NCBI GenBank assembly: GCA_002688185.1
Contig: NZCE01000039.1
Span: 24,483-88,482 of the forward strand
Length of the DNA stretch: 64,000 nucleotides
Direction of reading: 5' to 3'
Source of the DNA: Spirochaetales bacterium
Lineage (GTDB): Bacteria > Spirochaetota > Spirochaetia > ARS1246
Positions 16,618-25,171 of this stretch are shown one piece after another. The notes beneath the pieces are model-generated. The model saw only the letters and a program-made list of their open reading frames with translations. It did not search any database and was not told the origin of the DNA. The translations under genes were made by a program, and so were the position numbers. How positions within the stretch are numbered: the first letter of the stretch is position 1; each line of letters opens with the position of its first letter.

Positions 16618-18423
16618 TCAAGATCCCACTACCGCACCCGGCGAAAGATAGAGAAACTCCCTCTTTTCAGATCCAATCCGGACGGAGTGCCGGTGTTTCT
16701 GCTGCCGTAGTTTATCTGCATCGCTGTCAGGCATATCGTGCTCAAAAAGTAAATCGTCCGCTAAGAAGCACGCCTGCTTCTGTAGATGGCTCGTAACTAT
16801 CGCATATCGGCCCAAAGATGGTGTCGTCGCAGCAACTGCAGGACGGTCGGCAGCAAACGCTGGAATGCGCCGATAAAATATTCTCTCTTTCCGGTCCTTC
16901 TGCAAATCTCCCTGGGTAAGACGTTCAATATGTTCCACCGCACCCGTTGGCAAGGCATACAGCAACTTTCCGAATCTAAAAAACAGGAGCTGCGAGTAGG
17001 TCGCACCACGTGGAACCGAAATGGTAAACGCAGAGCCCTTGCCGACGGCAGTCGATACAGTCACAATACCGCCCACAGACCGTATCCGCTGGACGACTAG
17101 ATCGAGCCCGACCCCCCTGCCGGAGAGGTCAGTGGCCTCCTCCAGCGTGGTAAATCCGGGCCTGCTCAACATATCAATGAGGCCGTCCGATTTTCTAATC
17201 TGGTGACTTAGCTCGGCTGAACGCCGCCGTATTAAGGCTTCATCGATACCTTTGCCGTCGTCCCTGACTACGATTTCAATCCGTTCTCCTTTCACGCCGG
17301 CAATAACCTGCACTGATCCTTTTGCGGGCTTCCTGCTACCGGCTCTTTCGGCAGGAGACTCTACTCCGTGATCAATAGCGTTCCGTACCAGGTGATTGAG
17401 AGGATCGGACAGGATGGTGAGTAGACGGCGGTCTATCTCAACGTGCTCCCCTTCAAAGTCGATTGACAGCTCCTTGCCAAGTTGGGCAGAAATGTCGGTG
17501 GCCAACTCTTCAAGGCGGCTAAACTCCTCGTCCAGGCGCGAAACTCGTACCGATTTAAGCTCACCGATTATGTTTTGGCTCAGGTCGATCGTATTTGCCA
17601 AATCGATGCCGCCACGCTCAGGCGAAAGCTGAAGCTCTTTAAGCGCCATATTGAGCTCATTTGCGTATTCCGATAGCCGGGTTATTTTTTGCTCTGAGAT
17701 TCTAAAAAAAGACGGAGCCTCAATGGCCAGTGCCTCACGGGCTCCAAGGATGTTTCCCGTCGGCTGAAAATCCAATATTTCTATCTGCGCGCCGGTGACC
17801 TGATCGATGTCAACACACGCATAGATCGCGTCTTCGCGGATATCTGCTGTGAGATAAAACGACAGATCCAAAAAAACCCTGTCCTCAGTCGACTGAATCG
17901 GCGGCTGCATACGAATAACATTTGAGATTTGTTCGAGATTGCTGAGTATTAAGTACGCTCTAGCCTTTTTCATGGGAGCTTTATCATCGAGTTGGCAACG
18001 TACCCGATAGAAGCGGTCTCCGCGGCGGTGCGCCTCATTCAGCAGCTTTTTTTCAAACATGTTAAAAAGTGGTGTTTGAGACCCGGTGATATCAGCCTCA
18101 GGCTCATTAACATCGCTTATTGCCTTCTGTAACTTCCCGAGTTGCTGCTCAATTGCAGCTACTGAGCTTTTGTCCAGCATGGTTATTTCACGCCTTGCTT
18201 TATCGAGCCCGCTTTCTAGCTCGTGGGCAATAGATGTTACCTCACGGAAGCGCAAATAGGATCCTTCAGACTTTATGGAATGAATACACCGGAAAAGCTC
18301 GTGAATATCCTCGCTCTTCTGGCTGCCCTGTTTCAGACGCCTGACAAGAGCATCGGCGTGCTGAAGGTACCTTCTGCTATCCGCGGCAAATCGCTCGCGT
18401 GGTTTACTCTTTTCTGATTCCAT
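16618..18423 (-). CDS. CheA-like histidine kinase
   Basis: The 601-residue protein has the CheA layout: an HPt domain with phospho-acceptor His48 (CIHSIKSEGSYL), a ferredoxin-like middle region (about 130-225), a dimerisation segment (about 240-310), an HATPase with N box NAIDHGVE, G1 DDGKGID and G2 GRGVGLD, and a C-terminal CheW-like regulatory domain. It would phosphorylate a response regulator that controls the flagellar motor or another output. The HPt motif is HSIKS rather than the usual HSIKG. No cheY, cheW or receptor gene is in the window, so the partner is unknown. It appears to be the last gene of the flagellar transcript, 14 bp after the gene at 18438. It may be the main CheA or a specialised paralogue. 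Confidence 0.88.
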   Translation of the reverse strand: MESEKSKPRERFAADSRRYLQHADALVRRLKQGSQKSEDIHELFRCIHSIKSEGSYLRFREVTSIAHELESGLDKARREITMLDKSSVAAIEQQLGKLQKAISDVNEPEADITGSQTPLFNMFEKKLLNEAHRRGDRFYRVRCQLDDKAPMKKARAYLILSNLEQISNVIRMQPPIQSTEDRVFLDLSFYLTADIREDAIYACVDIDQVTGAQIEILDFQPTGNILGAREALAIEAPSFFRISEQKITRLSEYANELNMALKELQLSPERGGIDLANTIDLSQNIIGELKSVRVSRLDEEFSRLEELATDISAQLGKELSIDFEGEHVEIDRRLLTILSDPLNHLVRNAIDHGVESPAERAGSRKPAKGSVQVIAGVKGERIEIVVRDDGKGIDEALIRRRSAELSHQIRKSDGLIDMLSRPGFTTLEEATDLSGRGVGLDLVVQRIRSVGGIVTVSTAVGKGSAFTISVPRGATYSQLLFFRFGKLLYALPTGAVEHIERLTQGDLQKDRKERIFYRRIPAFAADRPAVAATTPSLGRYAIVTSHLQKQACFLADDLLFEHDMPDSDADKLRQQKHRHSVRIGSEKREFLYLSPGAVVGS

Positions 18424-18437
18424 GCTTATTCCAAATG

Positions 18438-18941
18438 CTATTTCTTCTGATCCTCGAGGGAAATAATTAGCTCAACCTCGCCGAGGGAAGAGCCGGTCTT
18501 TGATGCGATGAGCTTTGGATCAAAGCCTTTGCGATAAAGATCAAGCACAATATTAGCCTCGCTTTTTTCCGGTTGTGCTACGGATGCCTCATTAGAGGAG
18601 ATAATTGGCTCCCGAGGTTTTGCCACGAGAGGAACCGCTCGTTTTAGTTTGTCGTATACGTCGGTTCCAAGCTTATGCTTTTCACCTTCTCGCGACAGCA
18701 GCAAAATTTTTTTGTCGGCATCGCGAATCAAGTCCTGCAGCTTTGCCACCCGCTCCTCAAATAATCCCAGATTCCGTTCCGTGGTACCGTTTAGCTCAAC
18801 GACGAGATGGTTTACCTCGTCCCGGAGGTCGTTCAGCAACCTATCACCACTAAGAGTAGCGTTGATTTTTGCCCTGAAATACGCAAATGCAATTAAGACA
18901 AGAGCGGCATTAATTGCGACACTTATTAATACAGCACCCAT
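18438..18941 (-). CDS. Membrane-anchored coiled-coil protein with C-terminal helix-turn-helix-like motif
   Basis: The 167-residue product has one N-terminal membrane helix (about 3-22), a charged helical region likely to form a coiled coil (about 30-90) and a C-terminal module (IVLDLYRKGFDPKLIASKTGSSLGEVELIISL, in two parts of about 16) that looks like a small helix-turn-helix. This plan resembles the SwrB/DUF6115-type proteins found at the end of flagellar operons in Bacillus, but I cannot assign the family firmly. It lies between a hypothetical flagellar ORF and the CheA-like kinase with gaps of 4 and 14 bp, so it is cotranscribed. A role in flagellar assembly or its regulation is inferred from position. 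Confidence 0.7.
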   Translation of the reverse strand: MGAVLISVAINAALVLIAFAYFRAKINATLSGDRLLNDLRDEVNHLVVELNGTTERNLGLFEERVAKLQDLIRDADKKILLLSREGEKHKLGTDVYDKLKRAVPLVAKPREPIISSNEASVAQPEKSEANIVLDLYRKGFDPKLIASKTGSSLGEVELIISLEDQKK

Positions 18942-18945
18942 GCAA

Positions 18946-19311
18946 TCATCCTATGATGTCGATTTTGGTGCCCAAATCCGGATCTTTAAAAATCTCTTTT
19001 TTAGTACCGTGGGATTGTTCAGCCGGCTGTTCTTTGCTCTCCTCCCCCTGACCTTCCCGCTGGCCGCCGCGCTCGCCGCCGCGTTTGCTCTCGCGTTTGC
19101 TCTTTTGCTCTTCATCCTCAACCGCTTCCGGCCCGTACTCCAAATCTCGCGTTTCGTTTACCGTGTGCGCTTGTTCTTCCGCTCTGCGGGCAATTTCAGA
19201 GCCTTGCTGAGTTTGCGCCACATGCGCGGCTTCCCTCTGAGCGGCCTGCTCCTTGCCCACCTGGTTAAGCCTCATAAAGAGCGTTTGGAGATCTATCGGC
19301 TGAATCGGCAC
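18946..19311 (-). CDS. Hypothetical flagellar-operon protein with charged repeats
   Basis: I choose the GTG at 19311 (VPIQPIDLQTLFMRLNQVG) because AGAGG lies 7 nt upstream; the ORF is open back to 19353. The 121-residue product starts with a possibly amphipathic helix, then a Gln/Glu/Ala-rich stretch, and a low-complexity four-residue repeat rich in Arg, Gly and Glu (SKRE-SKRG-GERG-GQRE). It ends in DLGTKIDIIG. There is no signal peptide or membrane helix. I do not recognise a family. It is between the FapA-like gene and the SwrB-like gene, close enough for cotranscription. The repeat matches a 12-bp DNA repeat at 19063-19104. Confidence 0.6.
   Translation of the reverse strand: MPIQPIDLQTLFMRLNQVGKEQAAQREAAHVAQTQQGSEIARRAEEQAHTVNETRDLEYGPEAVEDEEQKSKRESKRGGERGGQREGQGEESKEQPAEQSHGTKKEIFKDPDLGTKIDIIG
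19063..19104. repeat. 12-bp period tandem repeat inside the ORF at 18946
   Basis: Units GCCGCCGCGCTC, GCCGCCGCGTTT, GCTCTCGCGTTT lie head to tail with a 12-bp period. They encode four-residue repeats of Arg, Gly and Glu in the minus-strand product. Divergence between units suggests an older array. Confidence 0.6.
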
Positions 19312-19382
19312 ACCAATACCTCTACATATTAGCCGGCAGAAGAGCGTCTTCACCGTCGCGCGGAGAGATTAAAAATGGGTGG

Positions 19383-21332
19383 TTACCGTTTTCTGACAAG
19401 CCGCTCTTCTAGTTCCTCATATTTTGTTATTTTCACAAGGTTTGCCTCGTTTATAAAAGTTACAGCGCTAAATTCATTGCGGACCTCGAGAAAGGCGTCC
19501 TTTATGTAAATGCGGACTCCCGGAAACACTTTTGCCGACGCGCCAATTTTCCCGCGGATTTTGAGAGAAGACAGATACTCTTTGATCTTTGCAGCCTCAT
19601 CCTTGAATGTCTGCTTCTGTACAAGAGTATCCTCCTTTTTCTGGCACATCTCTTCCAAGAATTGTGCCTTTTCCTCAGGCAGCTCACGTTTAACCTTTTT
19701 GAGGTTTTCAATAGTGTGGATATTCAAATTAATCTCATCAAGACCATTTTCGAGTTTTCCAATCTTCTCCTCGAGCTTTGCCAATTTCTCCTTACTTCGA
19801 GGATCATACCCGACCTCCAAAATCGTTTCCGAGCCCGCCACTGATCCCAATGCTTTTGCGTGAATTTCCTCGGCGGCCTTGAGATCTCCTCCGACAATGG
19901 TTGCACGTTTGCCCTGACACACAATTTTGCCATTAGCGATAACATGCGAATTGATAATGCCGTCGCTCGCCACCACATGCTCGGCCGCCTCTACCTGCGC
20001 ATTTTCAATAAACTTTGCCCAAACGCTTTTGCCCGAATGTATATTACCTCCGTTTTTGCCTGTGATTCCTTGATGGACGATAATATCTCCTTCAGCGTCC
20101 AGCACGGCTTTTCCAACGTTTCCCATTATCTCGATGTTTCCGGATGCTTTTACCTTAAATCCATCAGCGACGCTTCCCTTCACAAATACGGTTCCCAAGA
20201 AAATCACGTTGCCGCCGGTCTTCAGGTTGACATCACCCTGCACTACATATATTGGCTCCACGTTGATTTTACCGGCGTTAAGAATGACTTGGCCATTTAG
20301 CGTAGATTTGACGGACATCCGGTCGTCGGAAAGCTCGACGTTTTTTCCCGCGCCGATTTCCACATCTTTGCCGTCCTTGGCAGGCAACAGTTTCCCGCTG
20401 ACGGTGCGTCCCGCAGAGCCCTGTTCGCGCTGGACTTTTTTTGCCAATATCTGACCTTCAACGACATTTTGGACAAGATTCATCTCTTTGAAGTCTACTT
20501 TTCCATTTTTCTCTTTGAGCTTTATTTTGCTCCGATCAAACTCAAAATTGTAAAGTATTTTTGCGTCTTTTCCGTCTTTTGGGTACGTACCCTCTGCGAC
20601 GAGGATTGATTCCTCAAACCTGGGCGCAGTTTCAAACTCCGTCAAGGCGTCTTCCTGTATCCCGTGGATGACATCGTTGTTTTTGAGAAATGCGATCATA
20701 GTCTCAACGGATTGATCTACACCACCAGGTCCCGGCGCATGAACAACCATATAAGCCTTCATTTCTCTATCAGTAATGCTTATCGCCATAATGCTGTCAT
20801 TTGCAGGATTATAGGAAAACTCTCCGACACGTATAAACTGCCCGTCCGCCTGCTTTACCACTTTGGTGACCATTGAGCCATCAAATTGATCTACACCTCG
20901 GCTTTCGAGCATCGCTAATGCTTGGTCTTCGGTAGCCTTCTTGCCTTTCCCTTGCGGGGAACGGACCCTGAGGAGCGCGCCGTCGACACTCAACCTTACC
21001 ACTGCGTCACCGTCTACATCCGGATTATTCCGCTCTACCGCGCCGACAAGATCAAAATCGATGCCAAGATCATCGTCTTCTGAGTTTTCATCCTGATCCT
21101 GAGTGGCCTCGTATACGATGAGGATAAAGTTCTTTTTGTTTACGCCAAAAATTCCTCTACTGCCCCGCTCGAGGACCTCGTATTCTAGCTTTTTTACCGG
21201 TAGATCGAGCTCGACGGCAGCTTCATTGAGGGCTGTTTCAATGGAATCCGCGGTTACCTGTACTGATCTCCTTGACCGATCATCCGCGGCGCGATCCCGC
21301 ATATACTCACGTAGCTCTTGAACGGATACCAC
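19383..21332 (-). CDS. FapA/DUF342 family protein with Jag N-terminal domain
   Basis: Residues 1-75 form a Jag_N-like domain (SIETALNEAAVELDLP ... GSRGIFGVNKKNF). The long centre (about 230-480) is the DUF342/FapA polymer-forming beta-helix with repeated glycine-rich turns (GNVIFLGTVFVKGSV, GNIEIMGNVGKAVLDAEGDI). A coiled coil (about 525-595) and a small C-terminal beta region follow. FapA (flagellar assembly protein A) in Vibrio influences localisation of the polar flagellar machinery; DUF342 proteins occur in the sigma28-flhG region of spirochetes and clostridia. It sits 12 bp after the sigma28 gene, supporting a flagellar role. Product length is 649 residues. Start ATG or GTG near 21332 is not contested by a better site. 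Confidence 0.85.
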   Translation of the reverse strand: MVSVQELREYMRDRAADDRSRRSVQVTADSIETALNEAAVELDLPVKKLEYEVLERGSRGIFGVNKKNFILIVYEATQDQDENSEDDDLGIDFDLVGAVERNNPDVDGDAVVRLSVDGALLRVRSPQGKGKKATEDQALAMLESRGVDQFDGSMVTKVVKQADGQFIRVGEFSYNPANDSIMAISITDREMKAYMVVHAPGPGGVDQSVETMIAFLKNNDVIHGIQEDALTEFETAPRFEESILVAEGTYPKDGKDAKILYNFEFDRSKIKLKEKNGKVDFKEMNLVQNVVEGQILAKKVQREQGSAGRTVSGKLLPAKDGKDVEIGAGKNVELSDDRMSVKSTLNGQVILNAGKINVEPIYVVQGDVNLKTGGNVIFLGTVFVKGSVADGFKVKASGNIEIMGNVGKAVLDAEGDIIVHQGITGKNGGNIHSGKSVWAKFIENAQVEAAEHVVASDGIINSHVIANGKIVCQGKRATIVGGDLKAAEEIHAKALGSVAGSETILEVGYDPRSKEKLAKLEEKIGKLENGLDEINLNIHTIENLKKVKRELPEEKAQFLEEMCQKKEDTLVQKQTFKDEAAKIKEYLSSLKIRGKIGASAKVFPGVRIYIKDAFLEVRNEFSAVTFINEANLVKITKYEELEERLVRKR

Positions 21333-21344
21333 TTTTTGCCCCCC

Positions 21345-22133
21345 TTAGATGATCCCCTTCTTGATATTTGTCAGCTTGGCCCTTAATCTCATTATCGCTT
21401 TTGTATGCAGCTGCGAGATTCGAGATTCCGTTACTTCAAGGACCTTGCCGATTTCTTTCAGAGTAAGATCTTCATAGTAGTAGAGAACGAGCACCTTTTT
21501 TTCTTTGTCCGGCAGCTCGTGAATAGCCTCAATTATAACCCGCTTGATCTCTTCTTTCTCAACAATGATATCGGGGTTTAGGCTTTGAGGAGACTCAATG
21601 CTTTCCACAATTGATACTTTGTCATTGTCCTCTCCGGTGTACCAGACATCGTTTAATGACAGGATGCTTGTGCTGCTTATTTTTAACATAAGTTTTTGAA
21701 ATTCTGCCAAGTTCATTCCCATTACACGGGCAATCTCAAGATCTGAAGCCGATCTGCCTAATGAGGTCTCCAGATGCCTGACTGCATCTTCCACCTCTCT
21801 CGCCTTTTGTCTGACCGACCGTGGAACCCAATCGATGGAACGTAGCTCGTCAAAAATCGCACCACGGATCCGCGTAACGGCGTATGTTTTAAATTTCACA
21901 TGCTTATCAGGATCGAATTTTTCAATAGCATCAAACAACCCGAAAACACCAAAACCGACTAAGTCATCGAATTCAACATTGTGAGGCATCCCAATTGCAA
22001 CTTTTCCTGCGACATATTTAACCAAAGGCGCGTACTGTCTGACAAAAACGTCGCGAATACGTGGATCTCGATCCTTCTTATAGAGCAACCAGAGCTCTTC
22101 CTCCGTTCTTTTCTCGAACAGCTTGTCAGCCAT
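21345..22133 (-). CDS. fliA: Flagellar sigma factor sigma28 (FliA/WhiG family)
   Basis: This 262-residue sigma70-family factor directs RNA polymerase to late flagellar promoters. Region 2 ([39 protein letters not shown]) and region 4 ([26 protein letters not shown], in two parts) match the FliA/WhiG/SigD group, including the WVPRSVR motif after region 2. It lies in the flhF-flhG-fliA-fapA arrangement common in spirochetes. It follows the gene at 22137 by 3 bp. An anti-sigma FlgM gene is not visible in the window, and I did not find a convincing sigma28 promoter among these genes. Confidence 0.95.
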   Translation of the reverse strand: MADKLFEKRTEEELWLLYKKDRDPRIRDVFVRQYAPLVKYVAGKVAIGMPHNVEFDDLVGFGVFGLFDAIEKFDPDKHVKFKTYAVTRIRGAIFDELRSIDWVPRSVRQKAREVEDAVRHLETSLGRSASDLEIARVMGMNLAEFQKLMLKISSTSILSLNDVWYTGEDNDKVSIVESIESPQSLNPDIIVEKEEIKRVIIEAIHELPDKEKKVLVLYYYEDLTLKEIGKVLEVTESRISQLHTKAIMRLRAKLTNIKKGII

Positions 22134-22136
22134 ACA

Positions 22137-22733
22137 TCATCCTTCTTGGTCTCGCTTCATTAGTGTCCTCACGGCTTCTGCAACAATCGCCGGATCCTCC
22201 TCGGCTCCGAGTACGTCAATACTTGAGCCCGATTGTGCCGATTCTGCTTCTTCTCCGTCATTAATGGTATCCGCGAAAGTATCCTCCAGAGAATCAAAGC
22301 TCGGCAGGTTCTTAGCGCTAAATGTGGATTCCTCCTTGGCAGATCCATCATCATCGACATGTATTTCCGCATTCTCGGATAAATTTGCCGTTACTTCTTC
22401 ACTCTGCTCAAGCTCGGATTCAAGACTTTCTTCAGAATCCTCTTTAGCATTGTCATCGCCGCTTCGTTCCCGAGGGATGTCTTCATCAATGGTAATATCG
22501 ATTTTGCTGCCTTGAGCCCCAGCGACGGCGGGCGCTTCTGCCTGGAACATATCTGGAATAAATTTTCTCAGCAGGTAGTCAACACCCAGGGACAAAGTGG
22601 CGAATATCACGCCTCCTAAAAACCCTCGGATAAGAATGGTGCCAAATCCAACACCGCCAAATACCCCCGCTAGCAAAGAAAGTACGAACGCTGCGCCTCC
22701 GCTTATCGAGGGCAATTTCCAGTTCAAATTCAC
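22137..22733 (-). CDS. Hypothetical membrane protein in the flhG-fliA region
   Basis: GTG at 22733 is chosen because GGAGGGG ends 6 nt upstream; an in-frame ATG 15 bp further upstream lacks a ribosome site. The 198-residue product has two hydrophobic glycine-rich segments (about 8-50) with LLAGVFGGVGFGTILIRG, then a long acidic, probably disordered region (many Glu/Asp/Ser) and a short C-terminal helix (DPAIVAEAVRTLMKRDQ). A small membrane protein is found at the same place between flhG and fliA in other spirochetes, but its function is not known to me. Tight spacing to fliA (3 bp) suggests coupled expression. Confidence 0.75.
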   Translation of the reverse strand: MNLNWKLPSISGGAAFVLSLLAGVFGGVGFGTILIRGFLGGVIFATLSLGVDYLLRKFIPDMFQAEAPAVAGAQGSKIDITIDEDIPRERSGDDNAKEDSEESLESELEQSEEVTANLSENAEIHVDDDGSAKEESTFSAKNLPSFDSLEDTFADTINDGEEAESAQSGSSIDVLGAEEDPAIVAEAVRTLMKRDQEG

Positions 22734-22824
22734 GGCATTCCCCTCCATTTACGGCATACCGGTATAGGTATACCACCCCTAAGTGTAGAGTATGGAAAAA
22801 GTTGGGTGGCGTCAAGCTAAGGCC

Positions 22825-23700
22825 TCATCCAATTCTGCCCACCAGTTTTTTGATAAATTTGCCTAGCCCGCCTCCCTCTCTGTATTCTACTTTTTCAAGC
22901 CGGCTCACAATATGTTGCACACAAATTGACGCCTTGCCCTTGGGCTCAACGATTAGGAACGGTTTTTGTCGCAACACGGCCTGAGATACCGCCAGATCCT
23001 CATACACATAGCCCAGATAATCAATCTTCAGATTGAGAAATTGTCCGGCGATATTAATAACCCTTTCGGCCACCTTTTTCCCCTGTGTGACGGATTTTAC
23101 GCGATTTACTATGAGTTTTAAACCAAGATTCAGATAGTCGACTTCGGTAGCAATTATTTTGATAATTCCGTAGGCGTCAGTAATGGCAGTAGGTTCAGGC
23201 GTCGTAATGATAATGGCGTCATCCGCTGCGGCTATAAAGTCTAACACGTTGTTTGAGACCCCGGCGCTCGTGTCAATAATAATCACGTCCGCTGAGGAGA
23301 GATCTGAAAGCTCCTCAATGAAGTTCTCCCGCTCCTCGTCGGAAAGATTTGCGATTTTCGAAAATCCGGAGGCACCCGCCACGATCTGGATCCCATAATC
23401 AGTATCGAGGATAATATCTTTCATGTTTTTCTGTTTGCGGATGAGGTGGTATAAATTGTATTTCGGGATGATGCCTAAGATGACATTTACATTTGCCAAC
23501 CCAAGGTCGGCGTCCATTACGATCACGCGTTTCCCAAGCTGAGCATAAGCCAGCGCGATATTAATCGAAAGATTCGTCTTGCCGACGCCGCCTTTGCCGC
23601 TTGAGATTGCAATGATCCTGGTTTTTTTTCCATTGTTGCCTGGTTTTTGGGATGATCGACTCTTCATTAACTGCCGTAATTGCTCAGCCTGATCCGCCAT
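22825..23700 (-). CDS. flhG: MinD-like ATPase FlhG (FleN/YlxH)
   Basis: FlhG is a MinD/ParA-type ATPase that limits flagellar number and works against FlhF. The deviant Walker A is SSGKGGVGKTN, followed by MDADLGLANVNVILG and IIIDTSAGVSNNVLDF. The C-terminus has a basic amphipathic stretch (LGKFIKKLVGRIG) suited to membrane binding. ATG at 23700 (MADQAEQLRQLMKSR) is preferred: GGAGAAAG lies about 8 nt upstream, and the N-terminus then begins with the DQAxxLR motif that in FlhG homologues activates FlhF. The open frame continues to 23844 but that part is compositionally biased and unlike the family. A hairpin sits in the leader at 23716-23738. Confidence 0.95.
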   Translation of the reverse strand: MADQAEQLRQLMKSRSSQKPGNNGKKTRIIAISSGKGGVGKTNLSINIALAYAQLGKRVIVMDADLGLANVNVILGIIPKYNLYHLIRKQKNMKDIILDTDYGIQIVAGASGFSKIANLSDEERENFIEELSDLSSADVIIIDTSAGVSNNVLDFIAAADDAIIITTPEPTAITDAYGIIKIIATEVDYLNLGLKLIVNRVKSVTQGKKVAERVINIAGQFLNLKIDYLGYVYEDLAVSQAVLRQKPFLIVEPKGKASICVQHIVSRLEKVEYREGGGLGKFIKKLVGRIG

Positions 23701-23715
23701 ACGCTTTCTCCATTG

Positions 23716-23738
23716 GGCACCCGTTGGGAACCCGTGCC
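23716..23738 (-). other. Leader hairpin before flhG
   Basis: GGCAC and GTGCC pair around an inner region with a further three pairs. On the mRNA it lies just upstream of the flhG ribosome site, within the 186-bp flhF-flhG gap. It has no T-run, so it is not a terminator; it might tune flhG translation or mRNA stability. This is a pattern seen by eye, with no energy calculation. Confidence 0.3.
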
Positions 23739-23886
23739 AACCGGTGCTATTACATCCGTCACCCTCGCCGTTGCACCGGCCGCCGACAACCTTGGCGGCT
23801 GATGCTCTTATAGAAGCGCCGCCTCTGTAGATTGCATAGATCATGTTGTTGTCGACCGCCCGAGCGTACCCGAAAAGTGCCTATGA

Positions 23887-25065
23887 TCATCTTATCGGCG
23901 CAGTCGTCTCGGCTCCGCCATCAAAAACTCTAGATATTCTCTCCTGATCTACCCTAAATCCGTCCAAATGCATCAACATGCTCGTAACGGATGCTTTTTC
24001 TATATCCTGAGGTACCACCTGACCATCGGTTATAAAAGCGATTGGGCGATTCTTTTCAGCCAACGCGCTTATGATGTTGCCGATATGCATAGTTTCATCC
24101 AGCTTTGTCAACACCAACGAGCTGTATTTAAACGGTTCGAATTGCTGGAAAACCTCGAGAAGATCGGCAGTTTTGGTGGTAGCGCTGACGGCCAGATATA
24201 TCTCTGCTTCCGACCCGCAGGCATCAAGGAGCTCACGCATCTCCGCGAGTTTCATATAATCCCGCGGGCTTTTACCAATAGTGTCGATGAGCACGAGCTC
24301 AACATCCTGAAAGAGAACGATCATTTTCTTCAACTCGTCAAACGTCTCCACACAAGACACTGGTATACCCATGATGTCCCCATAGGTCTCAATTTGCTGT
24401 TTTGCTCCAATTCGATAATTATCAATGGTAATCATCCGTACAGTTTTTGGACGATCACCGTTGCTCCCTATTCCGTGAATGGCAGCAAGCTTTGCTATAG
24501 TCGTCGTTTTCCCGACACCGGTTGGACCAACCAGGACAATGATTTTTGGTTTTTTTAAGAAGCTCACCCGGTTCAGCTGGATAGTTTCAGCGATCCAATC
24601 AACCACTTTTCTCTGCACAAGCTCGTAGTTGTCAAGCTCTTCAAGAGAAAAATGCCTTTTTATCCGTAAAATGATCCGTCGTATATAGCCTATCGTAAAA
24701 TCATTCTTAGAAAGCTGGTCTTCGATTGTCGCAAGCGTTTGGTGTCGCTCCGATTCTTCGGCCGGTGCATTATCCAATGTTTGCTTTATGCACTGCACTT
24801 CTTTCAGCACTTGTTGCAACGTCTGATCTTTCTTAACACTGTTGAGGATTTTTTGCTTTTCTTGCTCAATATCCTGTACCCGGTTCCGTCTGGATTCCTG
24901 GGCGATATACCCGGTTATCTCGACCCCATCTCTGGCAAATAGGCCGAGAAATCCGCCGATGCGTACGGTTCGGTGCGTAAGAATTTTAGCTTTGTCACCA
25001 TGTTTCAGGCGGATTTTCTCGAGCACTTCACCGTGAGTAAGAGCCGTTTCTGTAAAATATTGCAT
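23887..25065 (-). CDS. flhF: SRP-type GTPase FlhF
   Basis: FlhF is the third SRP-family GTPase (beside Ffh and FtsY) and places flagella at the correct site, the cell poles in spirochetes. The 392-residue protein has a B domain (1 to about 100, with the RIGGFLGLFARDGVEITGY region), an N domain and a G domain with G1 [11 protein letters not shown]3 DTIGKSPRD and G4 TKLDE. The position between flhA and flhG is the standard one. It should pair with the FlhG encoded next door, whose N-terminus stimulates its GTPase. Confidence 0.96.
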   Translation of the reverse strand: MQYFTETALTHGEVLEKIRLKHGDKAKILTHRTVRIGGFLGLFARDGVEITGYIAQESRRNRVQDIEQEKQKILNSVKKDQTLQQVLKEVQCIKQTLDNAPAEESERHQTLATIEDQLSKNDFTIGYIRRIILRIKRHFSLEELDNYELVQRKVVDWIAETIQLNRVSFLKKPKIIVLVGPTGVGKTTTIAKLAAIHGIGSNGDRPKTVRMITIDNYRIGAKQQIETYGDIMGIPVSCVETFDELKKMIVLFQDVELVLIDTIGKSPRDYMKLAEMRELLDACGSEAEIYLAVSATTKTADLLEVFQQFEPFKYSSLVLTKLDETMHIGNIISALAEKNRPIAFITDGQVVPQDIEKASVTSMLMHLDGFRVDQERISRVFDGGAETTAPIR

Positions 25066-25171
25066 AAAGCACCTTTACCTTTTTTTGCCGCCGCCCGTCG
25101 AAATTACCTGCGTAGAACCGACGGGTCGCAGTTGGCACCCATTGTACGAACTCGGAGGATAAATGGCCTGG

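Noticed and set aside
23701..23844. 48-residue N-terminal extension of FlhG
   Set aside because: Biased composition and no likeness to FlhG; ATG at 23700 has a better ribosome site and gives the conserved DQAxxLR start.
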